From NCBI GenBank assembly GCA_002898355.1, contig BEHD01000011.1, positions 1 through 64,000 of the forward strand: a DNA stretch of 64,000 nucleotides. The letters are read 5' to 3'. Numbering within the stretch: position 1 is the first letter of the stretch; every line of letters starts with the position of its first letter. The notes below the pieces were generated by a model. That model ran no database searches, was not told where the DNA came from, and worked only from the letters and a program-made list of their open reading frames with translations. The translations under genes were made by a program, and so were the position numbers. This document shows positions 1-9,245 of the stretch, piece after piece. The DNA is from an archaeon HR01 (GTDB lineage: Archaea; Thermoproteota; Nitrososphaeria_A; Caldarchaeales; Caldarchaeaceae).

Positions 1-1
1 G

Positions 2-385
2 CTGATAGCCATAACTGTGGCAGCGGCCGTCGTAGTGGCAGGTGTTTTCTTCAACCTTAGCAGCATAGCAGGCAGAAGACCCACAGCCGTAATAGACCAG
101 GTGAAGCTTGTGGCGACGCCCACTGGAGCGGGAACATGGGCCATAGTGGTCAAGAACACGGGAGATGTGCCGATAACAAGCATAACTGCTACGTTCCCCG
201 GCGGATGCGATCCAGGAACACTTTCGTTTGCCCCAGATACAGTTAATCCTGGTGGGACAGCGGCAGGGACAGGTGATGCTGATGACTGTACGTTAGGCAC
301 ATCCTACCCAGTCGTTATAACCGTCAACTTCCAAGATGGGTCCCGGCAGATTCTGTTAACACAGGCCACTGCGTCGCTAGCATAA
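2..385 (+). CDS. Type IV pilin/archaellin-like protein, 5' truncated by window edge
   Basis: Open from the window start (LIAITVAAAVVVAGVFFNLSS hydrophobic segment), followed by a beta-rich secreted-type domain (VVKNTGDVPITSITATF). Next to pilus assembly genes. Confidence 0.6.
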   Translation: MIAITVAAAVVVAGVFFNLSSIAGRRPTAVIDQVKLVATPTGAGTWAIVVKNTGDVPITSITATFPGGCDPGTLSFAPDTVNPGGTAAGTGDADDCTLGTSYPVVITVNFQDGSRQILLTQATASLA

Positions 386-487
386 GAACCAACATCTCCA
401 CATCTGTTTTTTAAGCATATTACGCCAACTCCCCTATCGGGATGTTCTAAAAAGATTTTACCCAGCACCTCCCCACACAACAGTGGA

Positions 488-886
488 ATGGGGTCAAAAG
501 GTCTCAGCTACATCGTCGGCGTTCTACTCGTGCTGTCCATCACGGTGGCGGCCGTGGGAATCTACACGGTCGTAGCCTCCCAGCAGTCCAATATACTATC
601 AAGCCTCACCGCCTTAGACATTTACAGGACCCGTGAAAACCTCGTAGTCGTCCAATATCACAGGGCTTCAGGCCAGCTGGTCCTCTACAACAACGGCCAG
701 GTCCCCACCTGCCTCGTCGAGGTTGTAGCCGTTGGTGTGGGCACCGTCTACAGCAACCCCTCCTGCAACCTCATCGACCCGTTGAAGACAGACACCATAA
801 CCCTCACCCTCACAAGCCCACCCCCTAAAATCACGCTAGTAGCCAGAACCATAAACAACAAAATCCTAACATACACCATCAGCTAG
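488..886 (+). CDS. Archaeal pilin-like secreted protein with N-terminal hydrophobic helix
   Basis: MGSKGLSYIVGVLLVLSITVAAVGIYTVV resembles a class III prepilin-like N-terminus; small beta-rich remainder. Confidence 0.55.
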   Translation: MGSKGLSYIVGVLLVLSITVAAVGIYTVVASQQSNILSSLTALDIYRTRENLVVVQYHRASGQLVLYNNGQVPTCLVEVVAVGVGTVYSNPSCNLIDPLKTDTITLTLTSPPPKITLVARTINNKILTYTIS

Positions 887-927
887 CCCGCAAAACCTTA
901 TACCAAGCCAGCCCCAAACCATCTACG

Positions 928-1716
928 GTGGAGAGGTTGACCGCCGACATAAAGAGGGAGATAATCCGCCTCCTCCAGGAGGATATGGAGTTCCGATACA
1001 CAGTAGCAGGCCTAATAGGCTTGGAGGAGGTGCTGAGGAGGCTGGACAGACACGAGCAGCGAATGACCGAACTCCTCGAAGAGCAGAGAAACATAAGAAA
1101 TGAACAGGCCAAAATCTGGGAGGAGATCAAAAAACTCAGAGAAAATCAGGAAAAGCTATGGGAGGAGGTCAGAGAACTCAGGATAGGGCAGGAGAAGCTA
1201 TGGGAAAATCAGAACAGGCTCTGGGAGGAGGTCAAAGCCCTACGTGAAGGACAGAACAAGCTCTTCGAGGGATACGGCCGTCTTGAGAAAGCTTTGGAGG
1301 AGCTTGCTTCTGTTCAGAAAAACTTGACTAGGCAGGTTGGAGCACTATCCGACACCATAGGCTTCGGCATAGAGGACATAGCGCGGGTAATTGTGCCCGG
1401 TTGGCTTCTCCGCCACGAGGGGATAAAGATGGTTGACGAGTTCGTGAGAAGATGGGTCGCTGTCGACGGTGAGGAGATAGAAGTAAACCTCTACGGCGAA
1501 GGCTTCAGGAACGGTGAGAAGATAACTATCATAGGGGAGGCGAAGTCCAGGATTTACAGAAACGAGGTTGTTGGCTTCGACAGATGGGCCAGCTTGGTCG
1601 AGAAAGCGTTGGGCGGAACGGTTTACAAGTTCATGTGCGGATACCTTGTTCATCCATCGGCGGAGGATGAGGCGAAGAAAAGAAGAATCACACTCATCGC
1701 ATCTTACATGCGCTAG
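928..1716 (+). CDS. DUF3782-like coiled-coil protein with C-terminal PD-(D/E)XK nuclease-like domain
   Basis: Heptad-type coiled coil (LWEEVRELRIGQEKLWEN...) followed by EIEVNLYGEGFRNGEKITIIGEAKSRI, a PD-(D/E)XK-type motif. Start codon is GTG. Confidence 0.6.
   Translation: MERLTADIKREIIRLLQEDMEFRYTVAGLIGLEEVLRRLDRHEQRMTELLEEQRNIRNEQAKIWEEIKKLRENQEKLWEEVRELRIGQEKLWENQNRLWEEVKALREGQNKLFEGYGRLEKALEELASVQKNLTRQVGALSDTIGFGIEDIARVIVPGWLLRHEGIKMVDEFVRRWVAVDGEEIEVNLYGEGFRNGEKITIIGEAKSRIYRNEVVGFDRWASLVEKALGGTVYKFMCGYLVHPSAEDEAKKRRITLIASYMR
1114..1260 (+). repeat. In-frame 14-aa coiled-coil repeats (three full units plus one half unit)
   Basis: IWEEIKKLRENQEK / LWEEVRELRIGQEK / LWENQNR / LWEEVKALREGQNK; visible at the DNA level as recurring tgggaggaggtca... 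Confidence 0.85.
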
Positions 1717-3101
1717 ACAAATGCAGACGCAACAGAGTACACTAGTAAGGTGGCGATTACCCCCGCTCCCGCCCTCCACGTGGCCACGATGGTCTGTTCC
1801 TCGGTCTTCGACACCGCCACACCTAGGGTGAAGGCCACAAGTATTGCGCTGGGCAGGATAGGCTCCAGCGAGGGTGTTATGAGGAGCCTCTGAACCTCCT
1901 GTGAGAGCTGGGGTGGAAGGCTTGTGAAGGGAAGTATGGCGAAGGCCGATATCGCCACTATCGCCGCTCCGCTGGCTATCGCTATCGAGTCGTAGAGCTT
2001 CATCCTAGCCCGTGCATTGGTGAAGCTGAGGTAGATGGTTATGGCCAGGCGGGACATGAGGCTCAACGCCTCAGAGCCTAGGCCGCCCAGCCTCGCCAGC
2101 CGTATTGTCTCGATGGAGAGGCGCATAAACCTGTTAAGAGGGGTGAGCTGTAAACCCCTGGCCACGGCCTTGGCGTAGCGTGAGTATCTTGGGTCTGTCA
2201 CAGCCTCAAGGCTTCTCCCCACCGGGTATCCCGCCCTGAGCCTAGCCGCCACACCGTCCAGAAGGAGGAAGGAGGCCTCACCCTCGGCCACAGCCCTCCT
2301 CACGTATCTGAAGTGGGTGTAGATCCCCCACGCCAGCAGAAACACGCCAACAACTAGAGGAATTAATGTGAGGGACGGGTTGACGAAGAGGGTGAGCAGC
2401 ATCCCCCCAGCGACCATTATAACAGCCACCGAGGCCATAACTATCCCACGTGGTATGTCTACGATATGCATCGGCTCGCTGCTGGCCGCGATGACGTAGA
2501 AGACCGTAGCAGCACCAACGGATATGACAACGACGTATAAGGTTGGGAAGCCTCCCAATATCCCGCCCACGATATAGATTAGCGGGACGAGAAGTATGAC
2601 GGAGACGATCGTCTCACCCAGGGTCTCCACAGTCCCCACATATCTACTCCATCTCTCACTCTCCCTAGAGGTGGATTGTTCAAGGAGCTTCTCCAGCTTC
2701 TCCACAACCCCGAACCCACTCCCCAAATCCTCTCCCAGAGAGCCTATCAAAAGGCTGAACTCCCTACTGGGATGGATATACTCCCCAAAACTCTCCGCCA
2801 AGGTCTTCTTCTCACCCATCCTCTTCAGATATCCAGCCTCTCTTGAGAGGCTCCGTATAATCTCCTTCCTGCTGGCGGCCTCGCTCAAAGCATGCACCAT
2901 CGTCTTCCCACTCCTCAACATGATGTAGAGTATGGCCAGGAAGAAGGTCTGCTCCCGCTCTGCAGCAGCCCTCCTCTCGGAGCTGGCTATCTTTCCACGG
3001 AGTAGAAACGCCGACCCAGCTAAGGAGCCTGCCAATATATAGGGCCAATACAACGTTACAATATTGACGATGAGTGGGGCGAAAGACTGTAGCTCAGCCA
3101 A
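1713..3101 (-). CDS. Type II/IV secretion (TadC/FlaJ-like) polytopic membrane platform protein
   Basis: Multiple TM segments, Arg-rich cytosolic loops, and position in an operon with a GspE/FlaI-type ATPase. Confidence 0.75.
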   Translation of the reverse strand: MAELQSFAPLIVNIVTLYWPYILAGSLAGSAFLLRGKIASSERRAAAEREQTFFLAILYIMLRSGKTMVHALSEAASRKEIIRSLSREAGYLKRMGEKKTLAESFGEYIHPSREFSLLIGSLGEDLGSGFGVVEKLEKLLEQSTSRESERWSRYVGTVETLGETIVSVILLVPLIYIVGGILGGFPTLYVVVISVGAATVFYVIAASSEPMHIVDIPRGIVMASVAVIMVAGGMLLTLFVNPSLTLIPLVVGVFLLAWGIYTHFRYVRRAVAEGEASFLLLDGVAARLRAGYPVGRSLEAVTDPRYSRYAKAVARGLQLTPLNRFMRLSIETIRLARLGGLGSEALSLMSRLAITIYLSFTNARARMKLYDSIAIASGAAIVAISAFAILPFTSLPPQLSQEVQRLLITPSLEPILPSAILVAFTLGVAVSKTEEQTIVATWRAGAGVIATLLVYSVASAFV

Positions 3102-3112
3102 GCCATGCCCAC

Positions 3113-4087
3113 CTAGATCTTCTCCACTTCAACTCCGAAGGTCTGGGCCACCCTAACCGCCGACTCGTCCACCTGGACTCCCGCCACAACCCATCGCACC
3201 CTTCCAGCCACACCCTCGACAGCGGTCTTCTCGATGTCTAGACGTCTGACGGTCGATGATATAAGGTCGTTGGCCGTAACCCTATACATCACAGTGTAAA
3301 GTTTTGTCTCACTCCTATCCCTGCTCACGGCAACAACGTCTATGAGATGGCTTGTCCCGCTCAACCCAACAACCCTGACCTTCTCCCTCACGTTATATCC
3401 GCTATCCACAAGTCTTCGGACCAGAAGCTTGGACGGGTCGGCGGACTCCAGCAGGCTTCTGCCCTCAGCCGTTAGGGCGTACCGCCTCAATACTATCTGG
3501 TCAGCGTTCTTAACCATGTCAACCCACCCACATGATGAGCACTCCACGAAGGTGGCGGGGTCTGGGAAGAGGTTGCCGCAGCTGTTGCATAGAAACCTAT
3601 AGTCAACCACCGTGAAACTAGATTTATCTAGGGTGTCTCTACATTTGGGGCATGATGTGAGGTTCTTGAGGGCCTGCTCAGGTATCGATGCTCCACAGCT
3701 ATGGATGTATACGGCCGACCTCATGGTGTCCTCAGAGTTGCATGAGGGGCATGCTGTCTTCGGTCTAAGAAAAACGTTGCCGCACAGTACGCACTGCAGC
3801 ACCTTCTTATGGAAAATCGAGTTGACCAGCCCTCTCTGGACGAGGATGTCGAGCCTATCCACCAGCTCTGTAACCGACATATTTTGGGGGGCGTTGCCCA
3901 CAGCCCTTATCTCGCCGGAGTCCTGTGCGAATTCGAATAGGATGCATGGCTCACTGTTTCCACATACCTCTCCAACCCAGCGGAGAATCTGGAAATCCTC
4001 CGCAGACAGGCTAAGCGATGACAACCTCCCATGACCTGCGCTGTTCCTCGACAACCCTTGCAAGCTCCTCAGCATTATACTTTTCAC
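3113..4087 (-). CDS. TackOD1-like multi-zinc-ribbon protein with possible C-terminal nuclease-like domain
   Basis: CVLCGNVF..CPSCNSEDTMRSAVYIHSCGA...CPKCRDTL...VDYRFLCNSCG; overlaps the start of the preceding ATPase gene's 3' end. Confidence 0.55.
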   Translation of the reverse strand: MKSIMLRSLQGLSRNSAGHGRLSSLSLSAEDFQILRWVGEVCGNSEPCILFEFAQDSGEIRAVGNAPQNMSVTELVDRLDILVQRGLVNSIFHKKVLQCVLCGNVFLRPKTACPSCNSEDTMRSAVYIHSCGASIPEQALKNLTSCPKCRDTLDKSSFTVVDYRFLCNSCGNLFPDPATFVECSSCGWVDMVKNADQIVLRRYALTAEGRSLLESADPSKLLVRRLVDSGYNVREKVRVVGLSGTSHLIDVVAVSRDRSETKLYTVMYRVTANDLISSTVRRLDIEKTAVEGVAGRVRWVVAGVQVDESAVRVAQTFGVEVEKI

Positions 4088-5609
4088 CTTTTCCCAGAAG
4101 CCGTTTAAGGGTAAAGTAGCGGAGTTCGTATTGACTCCTAAGATATGGGTCCTTTGAGAGGGTGGGAGAGTTCATGGCCAGCTGCCGCCAGTTCTCGGGG
4201 TAAAACCTGTCATGGACCACGTCATACCATGAGATAAGATGTTCCTTCCCAGGCTTCTCCACCTCCCATACATTCATCACCTTCCGGCCGCGGGATGTAC
4301 CCCTAATCAAGACCACTACATCTAGGAATGAGAGCTCGTCCTGCTGCACACCCATGCTGACGGATGTCAGCCTCTGATAAACGTCTTCAAGCCCCTCCGC
4401 ATGGATTGTTGAAACCATGCCATGCCCCGTAGAGGCGGCTGAGAACATCACCCTCGCCTCGGTACCCCTTACCTCTCCCACCACCGTATAGTCGGGCCTG
4501 TGCCTGAGGCTGAGCCTAAGTATGTCGGCGAGGCTGTAGGCGGTCTCACCAAGGGTTCTCCTAGTCACAAACCTATGCCAGTTGCGATGCCATGACAGGT
4601 TAATCTCTGGATGATAATCCTCGAGGGTGAGTATCTTGGCCTTGGCAGGCAGTAGCTGCAGGATGGATGAGAGGAAAGTGGTCTTGCCGCTACCTGTCGG
4701 CCCGGCGATTAGGACGAACTTCTTAGCCTCAATCATCGTCCAGATGTAGGCAGCGGTTATATCGTTTAATGTTCCGAACCTTACAAGGTCTAGGATGGTG
4801 TAAGGGGAGCGAGGGAACTTCCTGATGGTTATCGTGCTGGAGCCGGGTGTCAGCTCACCTGCATAGGTTATAGCAATCCTGTCACCCTCATGGGTCATCA
4901 CCTCGGCTGACGGCTTGGCAATACTCAGCTCTGCACCGTTCCTCTCAGCCAGAATCCTTGCCTGCCTATCCAGCTCTTCACCGGTGAAGACTATATTGGT
5001 CTCCATCCAACCCATGTCAGGATACCTCCTATGTATCACGTAGGCAGGCCCAGGCTTCGTGATGGTTATATCCTCAAGCTGCTCATCCCTTATAAGAGGC
5101 TCCAGCTTCCAGCTACCCTTCAAATTCTTAATCACATGATACGTCACCTTCTTCAAATCCTCCTCCACAAGATCTAGCTTCTTCAGAACCGATGAAGGGT
5201 CAACACCTTTCCTGATGTATGTCTCCTCTATTTGGGAGACGATTCGAAGGAGCCTCTCATCCAGCTCCGGCTCGATGGAGTAGTATTTCACAGCACCGTC
5301 CTCCCTCTTGATAACCACCTTAATCGTCTCATCCATCTCATACTGGTCCAAGACATCTGGCTGATCCTCCTCCTTTATCTCTTCAACAGACTCCACCAAG
5401 CCAGCAGCCCTCTCCCTCCTCAGAAGAAGAACTATAGCGGCCACCGCAGCCAGGGGCGCCAAAACCATGGCCAGGTTGATGGGGCCCGACGTGGCGAAGC
5501 CGATGAGACGTATGAACAGGCCTGCCACTGTATCGGCCAGGGCCCTCAATATCTCGGTAAGCGTCTGTAACGGCTCCAAACCCTCTATACAAAATACCCA
5601 ATTTAGCAA
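4011..5609 (-). CDS. Type IV pilus/archaellum-like secretion ATPase (GspE/FlaI/VirB11 superfamily)
   Basis: Walker A LIAGPTGSGKTT, TIRKFPRSPYTILDLVRFG, Walker B YTVVGEVRGTEARVMFSAASTGHGMVSTIHAE. Confidence 0.9.
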   Translation of the reverse strand: MLNWVFCIEGLEPLQTLTEILRALADTVAGLFIRLIGFATSGPINLAMVLAPLAAVAAIVLLLRRERAAGLVESVEEIKEEDQPDVLDQYEMDETIKVVIKREDGAVKYYSIEPELDERLLRIVSQIEETYIRKGVDPSSVLKKLDLVEEDLKKVTYHVIKNLKGSWKLEPLIRDEQLEDITITKPGPAYVIHRRYPDMGWMETNIVFTGEELDRQARILAERNGAELSIAKPSAEVMTHEGDRIAITYAGELTPGSSTITIRKFPRSPYTILDLVRFGTLNDITAAYIWTMIEAKKFVLIAGPTGSGKTTFLSSILQLLPAKAKILTLEDYHPEINLSWHRNWHRFVTRRTLGETAYSLADILRLSLRHRPDYTVVGEVRGTEARVMFSAASTGHGMVSTIHAEGLEDVYQRLTSVSMGVQQDELSFLDVVVLIRGTSRGRKVMNVWEVEKPGKEHLISWYDVVHDRFYPENWRQLAMNSPTLSKDPYLRSQYELRYFTLKRLLGKGEKYNAEELARVVEEQRRSWEVVIA

Positions 5610-5670
5610 ATTATAAAATTTGGCTTCAACGTATCGTGGATAGGTATATGGTATGGAACTGGCGATGGTG

Positions 5671-5702
5671 GCCGGGCATACGGTTGGAATATGCCGCCGG
5701 CG
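5671..5702. promoter_or_regulatory. Imperfect inverted repeat upstream of a TATA-like element
   Basis: gccgggcata-cggttggaa-tatgccgccggc, followed by ggatatataca (about 5724-5733) before the ABC ATPase ORF at 5746. Confidence 0.4.
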
Positions 5703-5745
5703 TTCAGGGGCTTACACGGTCTAGGATATATACAGCTATGGGGGA

Positions 5746-7266
5746 GTGGGTAGGGAGATGGTGGAGGGTCAGACGGTTTTAAGGGCTGAAAACATCTCCA
5801 AGAGCTTTGGTACTGTGAAGGCTTTGAACAATGTCAGTTTTGATTTGAGGAGGGGTGAGATACACGGCCTCCTCGGAGAGAATGGAGCCGGGAAGACAAC
5901 CCTCTGCAACATATTATACGGAATGGTGAGGCCGGACTCGGGAAAGATTTATCTTAACGACGTGGGTGTGAGGTTCACATCACCCAGAGACGCTATGGCC
6001 ATGGGTATAGGAATGGTCCATCAGGAGTTCACCTTAATCCCGAACCTTTCCGTGGTGGACAATGTAGTACTTTTCACTGAGAACAGCGGCCTACTCATGA
6101 ACAGGTCGGAGGCTGCCGAGAGGGTGGAGAGATACGGCAGCGAGTACGGCCTCAAGGTCAATCCATACGTAAAGGTATCGGAGCTCTCGGCTGGTGAGAA
6201 GCAGAGGCTGGAGATTCTGAAAGTCCTGATGCGTGGGGCCAGGATACTTATACTCGACGAGCCGACATCGGTTCTGACGAGGATAGAGACTGTCGAGCTC
6301 TTTAGAGCCTTGGAGAAGATGGCAGCGGACGGAAGGTCGGTCATCCTGGTAACCCATAAGATGGATGACGTCCTCTCCTCAGCCCATAGGATAACCGTCC
6401 TAAGGCAGGGCGTGAAGGTGGCCACGTTGGAGAACAGGGATGTGGATAGGTCAACCCTGGCTAGGCTCATAGTTAATAGGGATGTCGTCTTCAGCCTTGA
6501 GAAGCCAGTATCCCAAGCTGGTGGGCCGCTCCTCCAGATACAGGACCTAAGGTATCTCGACACTTCTGGGGTTGAGGTTCTTAAGCGGGTTAGGCTGGAG
6601 GTGAGGGCTGGTGAGGTTGTCGGCATCTGTGGGGTGGCGGGGAACGGGCAGAAGGAGCTGGTGGAGACTGTAGTAGGTGTTCTAAAGCCCACCTCAGGCA
6701 AAATATTCCTCAACGGCAGAGAGGTGAGCAGGCTACCGCCCTCCAGGAGGAGGGAGCTGGGGATGGCATACATCCCCGAGGAATTCACGGAGGGGCTTGT
6801 CCCAGATTTCAAGCTCTGGGAGAACATAGTCCTATCCACACCCATCTCAGCCAGGCTATCCAGCCGTGGGCTGTTGAATCCGTTGAGGGTGAGGGCTGCG
6901 GTGGAGGACCTGATAAAAACCTACCAGATTAAGACCTCATCACCGGATGCTTTCACATGGAGCCTGTCGGGTGGGAACAAGCAGAAACTCCTTCTTGCAC
7001 GGGAGTTCTACCAGAAGCCCACCGTGATTGTAGCCCACAACCCCACCAAAGGTCTTGACATCGCAGCCACAGAGTATGTTAGGCGGGCCCTTCTAGAACT
7101 CCGCAGTCAGGGAAAGGGGGTCCTCCTGGTCTCTAACGACTTGGATGAAGTGGTGGAGATGAGCGACCGACTCATGGTGATGCATGCCGGCCGTATAGTG
7201 GGAGAGTTCAGCCATCAGAGCGTCGACCTAGACAGGGTGGCGAGGCTAATGCTCGGAGCTAGCTAG
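5746..7266 (+). CDS. Double-domain ABC transporter ATPase, nucleoside/BMP type (YufO-like)
   Basis: Two ATPase domains: GLLGENGAGKTT / LSAGEKQR, and GICGVAGNGQKEL / WSLSGGNKQK. Confidence 0.9.
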   Translation: MGREMVEGQTVLRAENISKSFGTVKALNNVSFDLRRGEIHGLLGENGAGKTTLCNILYGMVRPDSGKIYLNDVGVRFTSPRDAMAMGIGMVHQEFTLIPNLSVVDNVVLFTENSGLLMNRSEAAERVERYGSEYGLKVNPYVKVSELSAGEKQRLEILKVLMRGARILILDEPTSVLTRIETVELFRALEKMAADGRSVILVTHKMDDVLSSAHRITVLRQGVKVATLENRDVDRSTLARLIVNRDVVFSLEKPVSQAGGPLLQIQDLRYLDTSGVEVLKRVRLEVRAGEVVGICGVAGNGQKELVETVVGVLKPTSGKIFLNGREVSRLPPSRRRELGMAYIPEEFTEGLVPDFKLWENIVLSTPISARLSSRGLLNPLRVRAAVEDLIKTYQIKTSSPDAFTWSLSGGNKQKLLLAREFYQKPTVIVAHNPTKGLDIAATEYVRRALLELRSQGKGVLLVSNDLDEVVEMSDRLMVMHAGRIVGEFSHQSVDLDRVARLMLGAS

Positions 7267-7269
7267 ACT

Positions 7270-8202
7270 TCATCTGAATGGCTTCATCAAAGCCGTTGGA
7301 GGACGCGCCCTCCTGGCAAAAACCGGCATCAAAGCTATTATTGTCAGGAACGGCAACATGTTGAGGACATAGTATCTGACACCTATGTCGGCTGTCTGGA
7401 GGATGGTCTGAATCGAGTCGACAAAGTTGTATAGAAGGAGGGGGAGGAGGAGCCTGACGGGGCTCCAGTTGCCGAAGTAGACCATCGCCACAGCTATGAA
7501 GCCACGGCCAAACGTTATGTTGGTTATGTAGCTCCTGAGGAAGGCCACGGTGAAGTAGGCTCCGCTAAGGGATGCTAGGAGGGAGCCCAAAACCACAGCC
7601 ACCATCCTCGTCCTCAAGACGTTGACCCCGGCCGAGTGGGCTGCCTTAGGGTTCTCGCCTGCAGCCACTATACGTAGACCCAGCTTGGTGTGGTTGATGA
7701 GAAACCATGTCAGCGGTATGCAGGCTAGGGCCGCATAGACGAGTATGTTGTGGCGGAATAGTATAGGCCCTAACACCGGTATGTTGGAGAGGAGGGGTAT
7801 CGGCGTCTCAGGTATGACAGAGACAACGGGCGATGAGACATCCCTGAAGAGGATTCGATAGAGTATGTCGGGTAGGCCGAAGCCGAATATCCATATGCCC
7901 AGCCCCACAACCACCTGGTTGAGACCAAGATACACCGTGAGGAGGGTGTGGACCAGCCCCATAACAACCCCTACCGCCATAGCTGTTAGCAGCCCCATAA
8001 ATGGCTGGCCGGTCTGGAAGGAGATATAGAAGGCTGTGAACGCGGTTATCAGCATCACACCCTCCGTCCCCAGATTCACCACCCCCGACTTCTCCGCTAT
8101 CACCTCTCCGAGGCTGGCGAAGAGGATTGTCGGCGCTATCCTCACCGTTATGGCTAGGGAGGTTATGAGGAATTCTAGGGTTATAAGGCTCTCCACACCC
8201 AT
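7270..8202 (-). CDS. Nucleoside-type ABC transporter permease (YufQ-like)
   Basis: EKSGVVNLGTEGVMLITAFTAF and GLRIVAAGENPKAAHSAGVNV are typical of this permease family. Confidence 0.88.
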   Translation of the reverse strand: MGVESLITLEFLITSLAITVRIAPTILFASLGEVIAEKSGVVNLGTEGVMLITAFTAFYISFQTGQPFMGLLTAMAVGVVMGLVHTLLTVYLGLNQVVVGLGIWIFGFGLPDILYRILFRDVSSPVVSVIPETPIPLLSNIPVLGPILFRHNILVYAALACIPLTWFLINHTKLGLRIVAAGENPKAAHSAGVNVLRTRMVAVVLGSLLASLSGAYFTVAFLRSYITNITFGRGFIAVAMVYFGNWSPVRLLLPLLLYNFVDSIQTILQTADIGVRYYVLNMLPFLTIIALMPVFARRARPPTALMKPFR

Positions 8203-9234
8203 CTAGGATACCCTCCTCAAGGTTCTCTGGACCACTGTGAGGGATATGAGGATGCAGCCTATGACGGCGTAGACCAGTGGGAAGGGTATCTGAATCATCC
8301 TCTGCATGTTTTGGGCTCCTATCATGATGTATCCGAAGAAGAGGCTGGAGAGGGCTACCCCCAATGGGTGGGCTCCACCAAGCATGGCTACAGCTATAGA
8401 GATGTATCCGAACCCTGTCTCTGCATATCCGGCGTCCATTCTGTAGAGTACACCCATGATGTGTAGCGCCCCAGCCAAGCCTGCGGCTGCGCCTGATATT
8501 ATCATCGCTTTAAAGAGGGTCCATTCAACGCTTATGCCCGAGGTTCTGGCTGCCTCGGGGTTGAGGCCTACAGCCCTCACCTTCAATCCGAAGTAGGTTC
8601 TCTCCATCAGGATATAGAAGACGGCTGCGGCCGCTATTGCGAGGATTAGGGATGCGCTGAGCCGTGTGCCCTCTATCAGGATGGGCATCCTTAAATCCTG
8701 TGGAAGCACGTCGCTGAGGGGGTATCCAGCCGAGAACCTACCCCTTATCGGCCCGTCGAGGGCCCACCACATTACGCTGACGGCCACAAGGTTGAGTAGG
8801 AGGGTTACGACTATCTCGTTGCCTCCGAACCTGGACCTTATAACGGCTGGGACGAGGGCCCAGAAGGCGCCTCCAGCTATGCCTCCTAATATCATGACGG
8901 GTGGGAGTAGGGGTGTCGGGAGGTATGGTGAGAGGTATTTCCAGGTCATGAGGTTGAATATGCTGCCTATGAGGAACTGTCCTTCAGCTCCCACATTCCA
9001 TATCCCCGCCCTTATTCCCAGCCCTATCCCCTCGGATATGACGAGGAGGGCTGTGAACCAGACTAGGACTTCTCCTATGTTGTAGAGGTCTGAGACGGGT
9101 GCGAGGAGGAGTGTGGAGAGGGCGAGACCTATGTCAGAGCCTGTGGCTAGGACTATGACAAGTCCTAGGCCGAGACCGACCCCGGCTGCTCCTAGGTTGA
9201 TGGCTGAGATGCGAAAAAATTTGGGGAGGTTCAT
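8203..9234 (-). CDS. Nucleoside-type ABC transporter permease (YufP-like)
   Basis: RAGIWNVGAEGQFLIGSIF...GGNEIVVTLLLN...LKVRAVGLNPEAARTSGI. The track start at 9507 is probably too long; MNLPKFFRIS at 9234 is preferred because the extra N-terminus overlaps the upstream SBP gene. Confidence 0.88.
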   Translation of the reverse strand: MNLPKFFRISAINLGAAGVGLGLGLVIVLATGSDIGLALSTLLLAPVSDLYNIGEVLVWFTALLVISEGIGLGIRAGIWNVGAEGQFLIGSIFNLMTWKYLSPYLPTPLLPPVMILGGIAGGAFWALVPAVIRSRFGGNEIVVTLLLNLVAVSVMWWALDGPIRGRFSAGYPLSDVLPQDLRMPILIEGTRLSASLILAIAAAAVFYILMERTYFGLKVRAVGLNPEAARTSGISVEWTLFKAMIISGAAAGLAGALHIMGVLYRMDAGYAETGFGYISIAVAMLGGAHPLGVALSSLFFGYIMIGAQNMQRMIQIPFPLVYAVIGCILISLTVVQRTLRRVS

Positions 9235-9245
9235 GTGTTGGCTTT

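Noticed and set aside
1345-1779. 144-aa minus-strand ORF over the DUF3782-like gene
   Set aside because: Antisense shadow of a coding region with motif support.
6021-6845. 274-aa minus-strand ORF inside the ABC ATPase
   Set aside because: Shadow ORF antisense to a strongly supported ATPase; Ser/Thr/Leu-rich composition typical of antisense translation in GC-rich DNA.
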